A stretch of DNA of 10,860 bases from JBPEXY01 sp052031065 (GCA_052031065.1 JBPEXY010000180.1:1-10860), one strand, 5' to 3'; counted from the stretch's first letter, positions 1 through 6,893 are shown. Numbers and translations are program-made. Notes: a model not told the origin generated them from the sequence alone.

Positions 1-496
1 GTGCGAGCACTTCACTGGGCATCTGTTGTTGCCAGAGCAGTTCTCCAGATTCAGCAGAGAGAGCGAGCAGTTTGGCATCACGGGTGGCCAGGTAGATACG
101 GTTTTCATCACCGCCAATACCACCAGCGATACGTTCTTCAAACCGGTTCGACCAGAGTTTTTTGCGGGTGCTGTAATCCCATGAGACGACCCCGCGGCGG
201 TGGTCATCTATGACCGTAATCTGTTGATTAACCATCGCCGGAACAGGTTTGGGAAAACCACGGCCAACACTATCGCCAAGCGATTTGCGCCAGATCCTGA
301 CCGGCTTGAACTGGGGGGTAAATTCGACCAGCTCTGCAGCGTCCTTGGCTTTGCCTGTGCCCGAAAGCTGCTCCGAAATCCAGCCGCCGGTGTCGTTGGC
401 GCGCTCCACCATGCGGTCACTAAAGCCACTGCAGCCGGAAACCAGCAGCATACCCAACACGCTGGTCAGCAATGTTCTGTTCATCGGTCGCTTCAT
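1..496 (-). CDS. bamB: BamB, outer membrane protein assembly lipoprotein (partial, C-terminal part outside window)
   Basis: The reading frame stays open from the ATG at 494-496 to the window edge (165 codons), so only the N-terminal part is present. The protein starts MKRPMNRTLLTSVLGM and has a lipobox (V-S-G-C) with the lipidated cysteine at residue 22, as expected for a lipoprotein exported by Sec and processed by signal peptidase II. After a linker come the first PQQ-like beta-propeller blades, visible as recurring 'L.ALSAESGELLW' and 'VVSWDYSTRKKLW' segments around residues 100-160. BamB is a periplasm-facing partner of BamA in the beta-barrel assembly machine. Its ATGA overlap with the yfgM stop suggests coupled translation, and yfgM-bamB is the usual gammaproteobacterial order (der normally follows). 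A second in-frame ATG four codons downstream could be the real start. The identification rests on lipobox, propeller pattern and context. Confidence 0.9.
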   Translation of the reverse strand, partial: MKRPMNRTLLTSVLGMLLVSGCSGFSDRMVERANDTGGWISEQLSGTGKAKDAAELVEFTPQFKPVRIWRKSLGDSVGRGFPKPVPAMVNQQITVIDDHRRGVVSWDYSTRKKLWSNRFEERIAGGIGGDENRIYLATRDAKLLALSAESGELLWQQQMPSEVLA

Positions 497-1125
497 CGGC
501 GGCTACTCACGGCGTCGAGTTTCAGCTGTATCAGCTCGGCATGCCCTGGCAGGGCTTTGTCGACGAGGGTCAATGCTCCCTGATATCGGGTCAGCGCCTG
601 TTGATAATCGTTCTGGGCGACAGCGATATCCCCTTTTAATTCCTCCACGCTGGCACCAAAGCTCGATGCCGAAACCTCGCTGATTACCTGGCTCGCATCT
701 TCCAGACGGTCGAGAGCAATCAACACTCTGGCGAGGTTGAGCCGCGCCTGGTCCCGCAGCACCGGTTGCTCAGCGTGGTCCGCTACCCAGGCGAGCTTCT
801 CTTCAGCCGCTTGCAGATCGCCCTGATTCACCAGCGTTTTCGCATCGGCCAACCCGGCGAGACTGGTATACGGGGTATTGCTGAACTGCTCGGTGAGCAA
901 GGTTGCTGCCTGTTTGCGCTCTTCGATGGTGAGGTCGCGAGTGTAGTTCTGCTCATAGAGGGAAGACGCTTCTTCGAACTGCTGTTCGCGGCTCTGTTGA
1001 TAGAAATTGACACCAATCACCAGGGCGATGCCGACACCGGCACCGGTTAAGACTGTACGTCCGTTGTCGCTCCACCACCGTTTAAGTGCGTCAAGCTGTT
1101 CGTCATCGTTTGTGTAATCGTTCAT
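493..1125 (-). CDS. yfgM: YfgM, membrane-anchored TPR protein (ancillary SecYEG translocon subunit)
   Basis: This 210-residue protein has a short acidic cytoplasmic N-terminus, a basic/aromatic stretch (LKRWWSDNGR, residues 14-23), one transmembrane segment at about 24-42, and a helical TPR-like periplasmic domain. The segments PYTSLAGLADAK (about 85-96) and ELKGDIAVAQNDYQQALTRY (162-181) are typical of the YfgM family (TPR_21). In E. coli, YfgM associates with SecYEG and PpiD and has been linked to the periplasmic chaperone network and to the Rcs response. That role is known for the family and is not visible in the sequence. It lies 74 bp downstream of hisS and its stop overlaps the bamB start by 4 bases. 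No strong Shine-Dalgarno is seen; the best is GAGA about 16 bases upstream of the ATG. Confidence 0.92.
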   Translation of the reverse strand: MNDYTNDDEQLDALKRWWSDNGRTVLTGAGVGIALVIGVNFYQQSREQQFEEASSLYEQNYTRDLTIEERKQAATLLTEQFSNTPYTSLAGLADAKTLVNQGDLQAAEEKLAWVADHAEQPVLRDQARLNLARVLIALDRLEDASQVISEVSASSFGASVEELKGDIAVAQNDYQQALTRYQGALTLVDKALPGHAELIQLKLDAVSSRR

Positions 1126-1199
1126 GGTATTAAAGTGATTCTCAGTCTGATTTATTGTCGGGTGGCCTTGTGACGTTGCCAGGGTTCTCGGCGCTATCT

Positions 1200-2486
1200 T
1201 TAAGGGGCCGTGCTTCGATCAGCCGCAGTGGCGAGAAACTCCACCAGATCGGTTTGGTCGATTGTTTCCTGCTGGTGGTTGTGCTGGTCGCGAAGAAATT
1301 TGATGCTTACCTGTTTGGTGGCCAGCTCCTGCGTACCGACAATTACGGCGATGTCCGCCCCCGCTTTGTCTGCGCGGGCCAGTTTTTTGCCCGGATTCCC
1401 ACCCTGGTAATCAATTTCCACAATGTCGTGCGGCAACTTTAGTCGGCAGTTCTGGGCCAGGCCAAGAATAGTCGCTACCGCAGGTTGGTCGAAATAGATG
1501 AATTGAATACGGCGAGGTTGATTGGGATTGCCTCGCTGGGCCAGTAGTTCGACCAACCGTTCTTCACCCAGTGCAAACCCCACTGCGGGTGTGGCTTTCC
1601 CGCCCAGTTGTTCGACCAGGCCATCGTAACGGCCGCCAGCGCAGACAGTACCCTGGGCGCCAAGATCGTGGGTGATCCATTCAAAAACAGTTCGGTTGTA
1701 GTAATCGAGCCCGCGGACCAGTCGATCATTGACCTCATACTCCAGCCCCTGGCTGTCGAGTAGCGCTTTGAGTTGATCAAAATGGTCACGCGATTCGTTG
1801 TCGAGACTATCCAGCAGACTGGGGGCGCCCTGCAATAATTTCTGCGTGTCGGGGTTTTTACTGTCAAGTATGCGCAACGGATTGCTCTGCAGCCGTCGTT
1901 GGCTGTCCTCGTCGAGCCGGTCACGAAACCCCTGCAGGTATGCCACCAGGGATTGGCGGTAGCGCTGGCGGCTTTCACTATCGCCGAGAGAATTGATCTG
2001 TAGTTGCAGTCCGCTAATGCCGAGCATCTGCCATAGCTGTGCGGTTAGCAAAATCAGTTCGGCATCAATCGCCGGGCCGGGCAGACCAAAGCATTCGGCA
2101 CCGATCTGGTGAAACTGTCGATAACGCCCTTTTTGTGGCCGTTCGTGGCGAAACATCGGGCCTGAATACCAGAGTTTGCGCACCTGATTGTAAAGCAGCC
2201 CCCGTTCGACACCGGCTCTAACGACGCTGGCGGTTCCTTCCGGTCGCAGGGTGAGACTGTCGCCGTTGCGGTCTGCGAAGGTATACATTTCTTTTTCGAC
2301 GATATCGGTGGCGACGCCGATGCTGCGTGAAAAAAGCTCGGTGCTTTCAACCAGGGGCAGACGGATTTCACCAAAACCGTAGGTTAAAAACAGCTGCGCG
2401 GCGCTCTTTTCCAGCTGTTGCCAGTAACCGATCTGTTCGGGCAGAACATCGTTCATGCCGCGCACCGCCTGAAGTTTCTTACTCAT
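1200..2486 (-). CDS. hisS: Histidyl-tRNA synthetase
   Basis: This 428-residue class II aminoacyl-tRNA synthetase charges tRNA-His with histidine in the cytoplasm. The visible signatures are the N-terminal QAVRGMNDVLP, the RPEGT motif (81-85), motif 2 MFRHERPQKGRYRQFHQ (111-127), the histidine-specific LVRGLDYYNRTVFE (256-269), the glycine-rich AGGRYDGL (283-290) and motif 3 AVGFALGEERL (301-311). A C-terminal anticodon-binding domain spans about 325-428 and includes GKKLARADKAGADIAVIVG. The length is normal and all catalytic motifs look intact. The ATG overlaps the rodZ stop by 4 bases (ATGA), so the usual intervening gene ispG is missing here. The 74 bp after the stop hold no obvious terminator, which fits continued transcription into yfgM. 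Confidence 0.98.
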   Translation of the reverse strand: MSKKLQAVRGMNDVLPEQIGYWQQLEKSAAQLFLTYGFGEIRLPLVESTELFSRSIGVATDIVEKEMYTFADRNGDSLTLRPEGTASVVRAGVERGLLYNQVRKLWYSGPMFRHERPQKGRYRQFHQIGAECFGLPGPAIDAELILLTAQLWQMLGISGLQLQINSLGDSESRQRYRQSLVAYLQGFRDRLDEDSQRRLQSNPLRILDSKNPDTQKLLQGAPSLLDSLDNESRDHFDQLKALLDSQGLEYEVNDRLVRGLDYYNRTVFEWITHDLGAQGTVCAGGRYDGLVEQLGGKATPAVGFALGEERLVELLAQRGNPNQPRRIQFIYFDQPAVATILGLAQNCRLKLPHDIVEIDYQGGNPGKKLARADKAGADIAVIVGTQELATKQVSIKFLRDQHNHQQETIDQTDLVEFLATAADRSTAP

Positions 2487-3466
2487 GGTGCTGAATCTTT
2501 AATTGGGGAAGCCTGACTGCCCGATGGCGGATCGCCGTTTTCATTGTTGCCAGGCTTACTGCCGGAGCTTAACAGGGCGCTGATTTGAACCGGGTCCAGT
2601 TCGAATCGGGCGACCGGCCCCCGGCGTGGAAATGGATAGGGGGTGCCGTTTAGGTGCAGTTGCACCGCCGTGGCGTTGTTGAGGAATACTTTGACCGGCT
2701 GGGTCAGTGTCAACGTCAGATGGCTGCCCGCAGCTTTCAGGTCATACACCAGTTTTGTGCCGTCCATATCGCGAATATCAGTCAAACAGTCGTCGGTGAA
2801 ACTGAAGCTGGCATCGATAGAGACGCCGGTTTCTGCGGGAAACGAGCTTTCTGCGGCAGCCGTGATGTTAGTGTTCTCCAGCGGGATTTCAGCGCTCATA
2901 TTATTGTTAGCGACAGAAATCGCTGGACGCGGGGGGCCTGATTGAAGAGTGTGATCGATGGCGGCGCCATTCAGGAATCCCGGAGGGTCGTCGCTTGTGT
3001 TAACTGACGAGGGCAAAAAAGTTGATGTCAGGAACAGAATTATCAGCGCCGTTGCCACCAGTAGAACGACTAACCGGAGGCGATTTTTTTTGCTGGGCTG
3101 GCGGGGTCTGTTGAGGCTGCTGGATGAGCTGCCGAAACCACCGCTGGTAATCGCTCCCGGCTGCGGTGCGTTGGTGAGTCGTGTGCCGCGCGGAACCTGG
3201 AGTTCAAAAGCGGCAAGCACTTCGGCGGAATCGATCTGCAGATACCGTGCGTAATTGTGCAGGTAACCGCGCACGTAAATTCTCGCTGAGAAGAGACTAT
3301 AGTCGTCAGCCTCCAGCGCGGTAATTTTGTCCTCGGTTAAACAGAGGGCATCGGCTACCTCGCGGAGCGATCGCTGCTTGCTCTCCCGGCTCTGTCGCAA
3401 TAATTCGCCGACACTAATCGTAACTGATTGTGCCAGGTCGTCGGCCTGCTCGTCCCGCTCGGTCAC
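2483..3466 (-). CDS. rodZ: RodZ, cytoskeleton/cell-shape protein (HTH - TM - DUF4115)
   Basis: This is a 327-residue bitopic membrane protein. Residues 18-90 form the Xre-type helix-turn-helix domain (GELLRQSRESKQRSLREVADALCLTEDKITALE, then the family hallmark YVRGYLHNYARYL at 64-76). In RodZ this domain binds MreB rather than acting as an ordinary DNA-binding regulator. A Ser/Pro/basic linker (105-130) leads to one transmembrane helix (about 131-151). A low-complexity periplasmic linker follows, then a DUF4115 domain (about 218-300) with FTDDCLTDIRDMDGTKLVYDLKAAG. The position usually held by Trp in 'CW..V.D..G' is Leu here. The start is GTG, overlapping the pilW stop by 4 bases (GTGA) with no strong Shine-Dalgarno, consistent with translational coupling. 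The C-terminal tail (305-327) is polar and probably disordered. Confidence 0.93.
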   Translation of the reverse strand: MTERDEQADDLAQSVTISVGELLRQSRESKQRSLREVADALCLTEDKITALEADDYSLFSARIYVRGYLHNYARYLQIDSAEVLAAFELQVPRGTRLTNAPQPGAITSGGFGSSSSSLNRPRQPSKKNRLRLVVLLVATALIILFLTSTFLPSSVNTSDDPPGFLNGAAIDHTLQSGPPRPAISVANNNMSAEIPLENTNITAAAESSFPAETGVSIDASFSFTDDCLTDIRDMDGTKLVYDLKAAGSHLTLTLTQPVKVFLNNATAVQLHLNGTPYPFPRRGPVARFELDPVQISALLSSGSKPGNNENGDPPSGSQASPIKDSAP

Positions 3467-4323
3467 TGTGAGAACAGGCTCTGTGCCTGATCAGAATCGG
3501 GGAACAGATTACGCAGCGACAGGGAATAACTCGCTTCCATGTCCCTGTCATCCAGGGCCCGGCCGATCTGAACGCCTAACCATAGACTTTCTGCAGAAGG
3601 ACTGGCCACCTGTCGGAATCGCTTCAGGTAATCAGCCGCCTGTTCATGGCTGCCACGTCGGTGAGCCAGGTCGGCTAGATAGTAAAGTGGTTGGGGTAGG
3701 TCAGGAGCTAGCTGACGGGTTGTGCGCAGATAGATATCTGCCTGTTTCAGTTCGCCTGCTTCCAGCGCGCAAATACCGGCGTTGTAATAAGCCCGCCAGG
3801 GGGTGCTGTAAAGCGGATTTGCAATGGCGCACTGGAAGCGTCGATCAGCGGCCAGATATTCTCCCTGTTGGCAGAGAAAGTAGCCGTAATTGTTATTGAT
3901 TTCGGGGTTCCCGGGTTCGAGCCGTAGAGCGCGCCTGTAGCTGTTCCTGGCCTCGTCATGGCGTTTCATCTGCACGTTGAGAAGCGCCAGGGCTGCATGG
4001 GCCTCAGCTTGCTGCGGTGCTAGCTGAATACTCCTTTCCAGCGCGGTTAGCGCGGTTTCGTGGGCGCCTTCCTGCATGTAACCAATGCCCAGACGCAACT
4101 GCAACTGTGCTGCCGTGGGCTTTTTGGCAAGGCTTGCCGAGTTCTGCGGTTGCGGCTCGCTGCAGATGGCTGGCACCTCCTGGTCGCCAAACCCGGAGCG
4201 TTGCGAACTACTCGCGTCGGGGTTGAGCGAGTTTTGTTGCACCGTACAGCCAGCGAGAGCGAGCACCAGCAGCGATATGCCCGGCCGCCAATTTGCTCGA
4301 GCTGTAAATCTGGTTCTAGCCAT
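3463..4323 (-). CDS. pilW: PilW/PilF-type TPR lipoprotein, type IV pilus biogenesis/stability
   Basis: This 286-residue protein has a signal peptide ending in the lipobox L-A-G-C (Cys26) and a polar linker (30-70). The rest is an array of tetratricopeptide repeats from about 72 to 250, for example YMQEGAHETALTALERSIQLAPQQAEAHAAL (82-112), RHDEARNSYRRALRLEPGNPEINNNYGYFL (121-150) and AGELKQADIYLRTTRQLAPDLPQPLYYLADL (189-219). PilF/PilW is an outer-membrane pilotin needed for secretin assembly and stable type IV pili. The 'NNNYGYFLC' repeat and the position between rlmN and rodZ are characteristic of this family. It is somewhat longer than the usual ~250 residues because of the N-terminal linker. 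The start shares one base with the rlmN stop (TAATG), and a good Shine-Dalgarno (GGAG) lies 9 bases upstream. Pilus genes themselves are not in the window. Confidence 0.92.
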   Translation of the reverse strand: MARTRFTARANWRPGISLLVLALAGCTVQQNSLNPDASSSQRSGFGDQEVPAICSEPQPQNSASLAKKPTAAQLQLRLGIGYMQEGAHETALTALERSIQLAPQQAEAHAALALLNVQMKRHDEARNSYRRALRLEPGNPEINNNYGYFLCQQGEYLAADRRFQCAIANPLYSTPWRAYYNAGICALEAGELKQADIYLRTTRQLAPDLPQPLYYLADLAHRRGSHEQAADYLKRFRQVASPSAESLWLGVQIGRALDDRDMEASYSLSLRNLFPDSDQAQSLFSQ

Positions 4324-5507
4324 TAGCGGACACTCCGGCTGACACGGTCTGTGGCGTTATCGACGGATCGGCGTGGTTGATCTGCTCTGTTTCCCGTGCG
4401 GCGGCGTTGCTGGCGCGGTAGCACCTTGCCAACCAGCTGGCCACAGGCGGCGTCAATGTCGTCCCCACGAGTGCGACGGACGGTAGTGATGTAGCCGGCG
4501 GACATCAATATCTCCTGGAATCGACGAATCGTCTCTTCCGCGGATCTTTGATAAGGCGCTTCTGGAAATGGGTTGAAAGGGATCAGGTTTATCTTTGCAG
4601 GGACGTGTGCCAGCAGTTTGGCCAGCTGTCGCGCCTGCTGCGGAGAGTCGTTGACTCCTTTGAGCATGGCATATTCGAAGGTGACTTTCTGTCGGCTTTC
4701 ATCCTTAACGTAGCTGCGGCACGCATCCAACAGCTGCGCGATGGGGTATTTGCGGTTTAGCGGCACCAGCTGATTGCGCAACTGGTCGTCGGGTGCGTGT
4801 AACGATACCGCCAGCGCGACTGGTACTCGCTGTTTCAGCTCTTCCAGCCGTGGAACCACCCCTGCAGTGCTGACGGTGACTTTGCGCCGCGAAAGCCCGT
4901 AGGCGTGGTCGCTGAGCAGAATCTCTATGGCATCAGTCACCGCGTCCAGGTTGAGTAGCGGTTCGCCCATACCCATAAAAACAACGTTGGTGATGGCGCG
5001 GTCGACGGTAGAGGTCGGCTTGCCGTTGCGGGGATTCAACAGCCGGCTGGCGGTCCACACCTGGGCAACTATTTCGGCGGCAGTGAGGTTGCGATTAAAG
5101 CCCTGGCGCGCCGTGGAGCAGAAGCTGCAGTTTAACTGGCAGCCTACCTGAGATGAGATGCAGAGAGTGCCGCGGGTGCCGTCGGGTATATAGACTGTCT
5201 CGATATCACTACCGCCGGCCATTCGTAGTACCCATTTGCGGGTGCCATCTTCGGCAGTATGGTCAGATACGATCTGCGGTCCGGTGATTGCTGCTCTTTC
5301 CTCAATCACAGACCGCAGACGTTTGCCAATATTGGTCATCACCGACAGGTCGTCGACCCCGTATTGGTGTATCCACTGGAGTATCTGGGCGGCGCGAAAG
5401 CGCTTTTCGCCCATCTCTTCAAAGAAATTCTCGAGCGCCGACAGTGGCATCCCAAGCAGGTTAAGACGCTGTGCCGGTTCGGCACTGGCGCTGGTCGAGA
5501 TTGTCAC
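4323..5507 (-). CDS. rlmN: RlmN, dual-specificity 23S rRNA (A2503) / tRNA (A37) C2-methyltransferase, radical SAM
   Basis: RlmN is a radical-SAM enzyme that methylates C2 of adenine in 23S rRNA and in certain tRNAs. It carries a [4Fe-4S] cluster. The cluster ligands are seen as CX3CX2C (Cys123, Cys127, Cys130 in VGCQLNCSFCSTARQGFNRN). The catalytic methyl-carrier Cys355 lies in RTRGDDIDAACGQL, and a further conserved cysteine (Cys116) is in the GTLCISSQVGC strand. VVFMGMGEPLLN (175-186) is the GEP motif and INLIPFNPFP (306-315) is typical of the family. At 394 residues it is slightly longer than E. coli RlmN because of an Arg-rich tail (364-394). The start is GTG, 27 bp after ndk; alignment with E. 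coli RlmN supports it, since the next in-frame Met (residue 20) would cut the conserved N-terminus. Confidence 0.97.
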   Translation of the reverse strand: MTISTSASAEPAQRLNLLGMPLSALENFFEEMGEKRFRAAQILQWIHQYGVDDLSVMTNIGKRLRSVIEERAAITGPQIVSDHTAEDGTRKWVLRMAGGSDIETVYIPDGTRGTLCISSQVGCQLNCSFCSTARQGFNRNLTAAEIVAQVWTASRLLNPRNGKPTSTVDRAITNVVFMGMGEPLLNLDAVTDAIEILLSDHAYGLSRRKVTVSTAGVVPRLEELKQRVPVALAVSLHAPDDQLRNQLVPLNRKYPIAQLLDACRSYVKDESRQKVTFEYAMLKGVNDSPQQARQLAKLLAHVPAKINLIPFNPFPEAPYQRSAEETIRRFQEILMSAGYITTVRRTRGDDIDAACGQLVGKVLPRQQRRRTGNRADQPRRSVDNATDRVSRSVR

Positions 5508-5534
5508 TGGCAGAGCGCTCGAGTGGTCGCTACG

Positions 5535-5966
5535 TTATCGAGTGCGGGGGCAGAGATCGAGATCACTGAAAAAGAACTTGATCTCCGCTGCTGCTGTATC
5601 GGCTCCGTCGGAGCCGTGGCAGGCATTCTCGTCAATGCTGGTGGCGAAATCGGCACGAATGGTTCCGGCTGCTGCTTCAGCCGGGTTAGTCGCACCCATG
5701 ATGTCACGATGGGCGGCAATAGCGTTGTCACCCTCAAGGACGGTGACCATCACCGGACCGGAGGTCATAAACGAGACCAGGTCATTGTAAAAAGGACGTT
5801 CTTTATGAACGGCGTAGAACTGACCAGCCTGTTCGGTGCTCAGGTGCATCATCCGCGCGGCGACAATTGTTAAATTGGCTGACTCAAAACGGGCGTAGAT
5901 TTCACCGATGTTGTTGTTGCCGACTGCGTCAGGTTTGATGATGGAAAGGGTGCGTTCGAGAGCCAT
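5535..5966 (-). CDS. ndk: Nucleoside diphosphate kinase
   Basis: This 143-residue enzyme is the same length as E. coli Ndk. It transfers the gamma-phosphate from ATP to nucleoside diphosphates through a phosphohistidine. The sequence begins MALERTLSIIKPDAV, with the conserved Lys11. It contains the family segments FMTSGPVMVTVLEG (66-79) and HRDIMGATNP (86-95), and the active-site histidine is His117 in ENACHGSDG. It ends with the typical CPRTR. The ATG at 5964-5966 was chosen over an in-frame ATG at 6074, because the extra 36 residues match nothing in the family. A Shine-Dalgarno AGGA lies about 12 bases upstream. It is the first gene of the leftward block, so the operon promoter should lie in 5967-6180. 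I could not identify a convincing one; a TAAAAT at 6107-6112 on the minus strand lacks a good -35. Confidence 0.97.
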   Translation of the reverse strand: MALERTLSIIKPDAVGNNNIGEIYARFESANLTIVAARMMHLSTEQAGQFYAVHKERPFYNDLVSFMTSGPVMVTVLEGDNAIAAHRDIMGATNPAEAAAGTIRADFATSIDENACHGSDGADTAAAEIKFFFSDLDLCPRTR

Positions 5967-6077
5967 CTGTGTTGAGTTTCCTGGATTAAGTGAAAGGGAG
6001 ATAAGGTCTGCGTTGGCAGTCTGGAAACCATTGTGCCGGAATAGAATGGGCATATGGTTCTGCGCTGGCCACAATTC

Positions 6078-6095
6078 ACCCGCTGGATGGCGGGT
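6078..6095. repeat. Perfect inverted repeat ACCCGC-N6-GCGGGT in the ndk leader
   Basis: The arms at 6078-6083 and 6090-6095 pair perfectly around a 6-base loop (TGGATG). It lies 112-129 bases upstream of the ndk start, so it could be a hairpin in a long ndk 5' UTR or a dyad operator. No T-run follows on either strand, so it is not an intrinsic terminator. A 6-bp dyad can occur by chance. Confidence 0.35.
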
Positions 6096-6150
6096 AAATC
6101 GGCGTTATTTTACGCGAACAGGGGCTGGTTCAGCCAGTAATGAGACTGTT

Positions 6151-6179
6151 TTGGTGCATTTGATTCGCCTGACTATAGT
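6151..6179 (+). promoter_or_regulatory. Candidate sigma-70 promoter, distal to sufR
   Basis: A -35-like TTGGTG (6151-6156) and a -10-like TATAGT (6174-6179, 5 of 6 to consensus) are spaced 17 bp apart. The -10 is part of the 8-bp palindrome ACTATAGT (6172-6179). It would give a leader of over 200 bases before sufR. The -35 match is weak, so this is tentative. Confidence 0.25.
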
Positions 6180-6296
6180 GTGGTGGCGCGTTGGTACCGC
6201 ATCCTCCTGCCGTTGGCGAGTCTGGCCAAGGTCGCTGCAGGAGCGTCGGTGAAGTCGCCATAATCCGGCTGGGTAGAGAAAGAAAGATGGTATTCG

Positions 6297-6326
6297 TTGC
6301 TGTTGTTGGCTAATCAGTACTAAAAT
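6297..6326 (+). promoter_or_regulatory. Candidate sigma-70 promoter of the suf operon
   Basis: A weak -35 TTGCTG (6297-6302) is followed after 18 bp by a good -10 TAAAAT (6321-6326), about 90 bp upstream of the sufR ATG. The -10 overlaps the IscR-like dyad at 6318-6330, the arrangement expected for autorepression by an Rrf2 regulator. It was assigned by eye; transcription start mapping would decide it. Confidence 0.4.
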
Positions 6327-6330
6327 AGTC
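6318..6330. promoter_or_regulatory. Putative Rrf2/IscR-type operator core
   Basis: The 13 bases TACTAAAATAGTC match the core of the E. coli IscR type 1 consensus (GACTRWWWYAGTC) at 12 of 13 positions; only the first base differs. The dyad ACTA-AAA-TAGT is perfect. The outer flanks of the 25-base E. coli motif do not match, so this is a core match only. It sits across the -10 of the proposed sufR promoter. Confidence 0.4.
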
Positions 6331-6413
6331 CTCTTGCTGCGATCGCCACCGTTTGTGATCCAGTGTTTTAATGAATGTCTATGTCAGTCTGCCGCCCCTG
6401 GGGTGTTGGCTTT

Positions 6414-6893
6414 ATGCTCAAAATCAGCAAATTAACCGATTATGGAACCGTTGTGATGGCTGGCCTGGCGGCTCAGCCAGAGCGGCTGGTGAAGTCGATA
6501 GAGCTGGCGGAAGAGGTTGGGGTGGCCCATCCGACCGTATCTAAACTGCTGAAGATGTTGAACCGTGCTGGACTGGTTGAATCTGCACGGGGTGTCAACG
6601 GTGGGTACCGACTTGCGCGCTCGCCTGAGCAGATACCCATTGCCGAGATTATCCAGGCGCTGGAAGGGCCCCTGGCGTTAACAGAGTGCAGCGCCGACGA
6701 GGGCAATTGCGAGCAGGCGGATGGTTGTAGCGTGCGAGTGAACTGGCAGCGAATTAGCCGTGTTGTTGCCGATGCCCTGCAGCAGGTGACGCTAGCTGAA
6801 CTGCTGCAACCGGCTGAGCATCCGTTGCAGTTTTTTGGCGGCATCGGGTCGCAGAGTGATAAGACAGTGCGCAAATCGCAGTTGCTGCTGTAA
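6414..6893 (+). CDS. sufR: Rrf2-family transcriptional regulator of the SUF operon
   Basis: This 159-residue protein begins MLKISKLTDYG. It has an Rrf2 winged helix-turn-helix (about 1-80: ELAEEVGVAHPTVSKLLKML, then the wing RGVNGGYRLAR). Three clustered cysteines follow at residues 92, 99 and 105 (ECSADEGNCEQADGCSV), then W111. It belongs with the gammaproteobacterial 'FeS assembly SUF system regulator' type, related to IscR, which binds an Fe-S cluster and represses its own operon when clusters are plentiful. E. coli IscR uses Cys92/98/104 plus His107; here the residue three after the last cysteine is Arg. An in-frame ATG at 6375 would add 13 residues unlike the family, so I chose 6414, with GGGG 10 bases upstream. 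The symbol is used loosely: it is not homologous to the cyanobacterial DeoR-type SufR. It lies 63 bp before sufB. Confidence 0.88.
   Translation: MLKISKLTDYGTVVMAGLAAQPERLVKSIELAEEVGVAHPTVSKLLKMLNRAGLVESARGVNGGYRLARSPEQIPIAEIIQALEGPLALTECSADEGNCEQADGCSVRVNWQRISRVVADALQQVTLAELLQPAEHPLQFFGGIGSQSDKTVRKSQLLL

Larger units (their letters stand above)
5967..6413. promoter_or_regulatory. Divergent intergenic region between ndk and the suf operon
   Basis: These 447 bp contain no supported gene. They separate the leftward ndk operon from the rightward sufR-sufBCDS operon and must carry promoters for both. I see a perfect 6-bp inverted repeat at 6078-6095, a GCGT/ACGC stem at 6102-6115, and a GGCTG/CAGCC stem at 6123-6135. 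There are two candidate plus-strand promoters (6151-6179 and 6297-6326) and an IscR-like operator core at 6318-6330. The part nearest sufR (about 6290-6375) is visibly more AT-rich than the rest. Confidence 0.6.

Noticed and set aside
1126..1199. Separate promoter or small RNA in the hisS-yfgM gap
   Set aside because: Only 74 bp, with no convincing -35/-10 pair or strong stem-loop; best read as an operon spacer.
3327..3899. 190-residue plus-strand open frame opposite rodZ/pilW
   Set aside because: It is antisense to two confident genes across their overlap, with no domain or ribosome site; a shadow.
5259..5873. 204-residue open frame on the plus strand opposite rlmN/ndk
   Set aside because: It is antisense to two well-conserved genes, spans both of them and their gap, and its composition (His/Arg/Gly-rich, no recognisable domain) is that of a shadow frame.
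5967..6074. 36-residue N-terminal extension of Ndk from an upstream ATG
   Set aside because: Ndk from 5966 is exactly the family length and starts with the family N-terminus; the extension matches nothing and the inner start has AGGA upstream.
6287..6313. Tiny leader ORF MVFVAVVG after a GA-rich ribosome-like site
   Set aside because: It begins upstream of the proposed promoter -35 and would not be in that transcript; too short to support without conservation.
6375..6413. Upstream ATG start for the Rrf2 regulator
   Set aside because: The extra 13 residues precede the invariant MLKISKLTDYG family start; 6414 also has a GGGG ribosome site.
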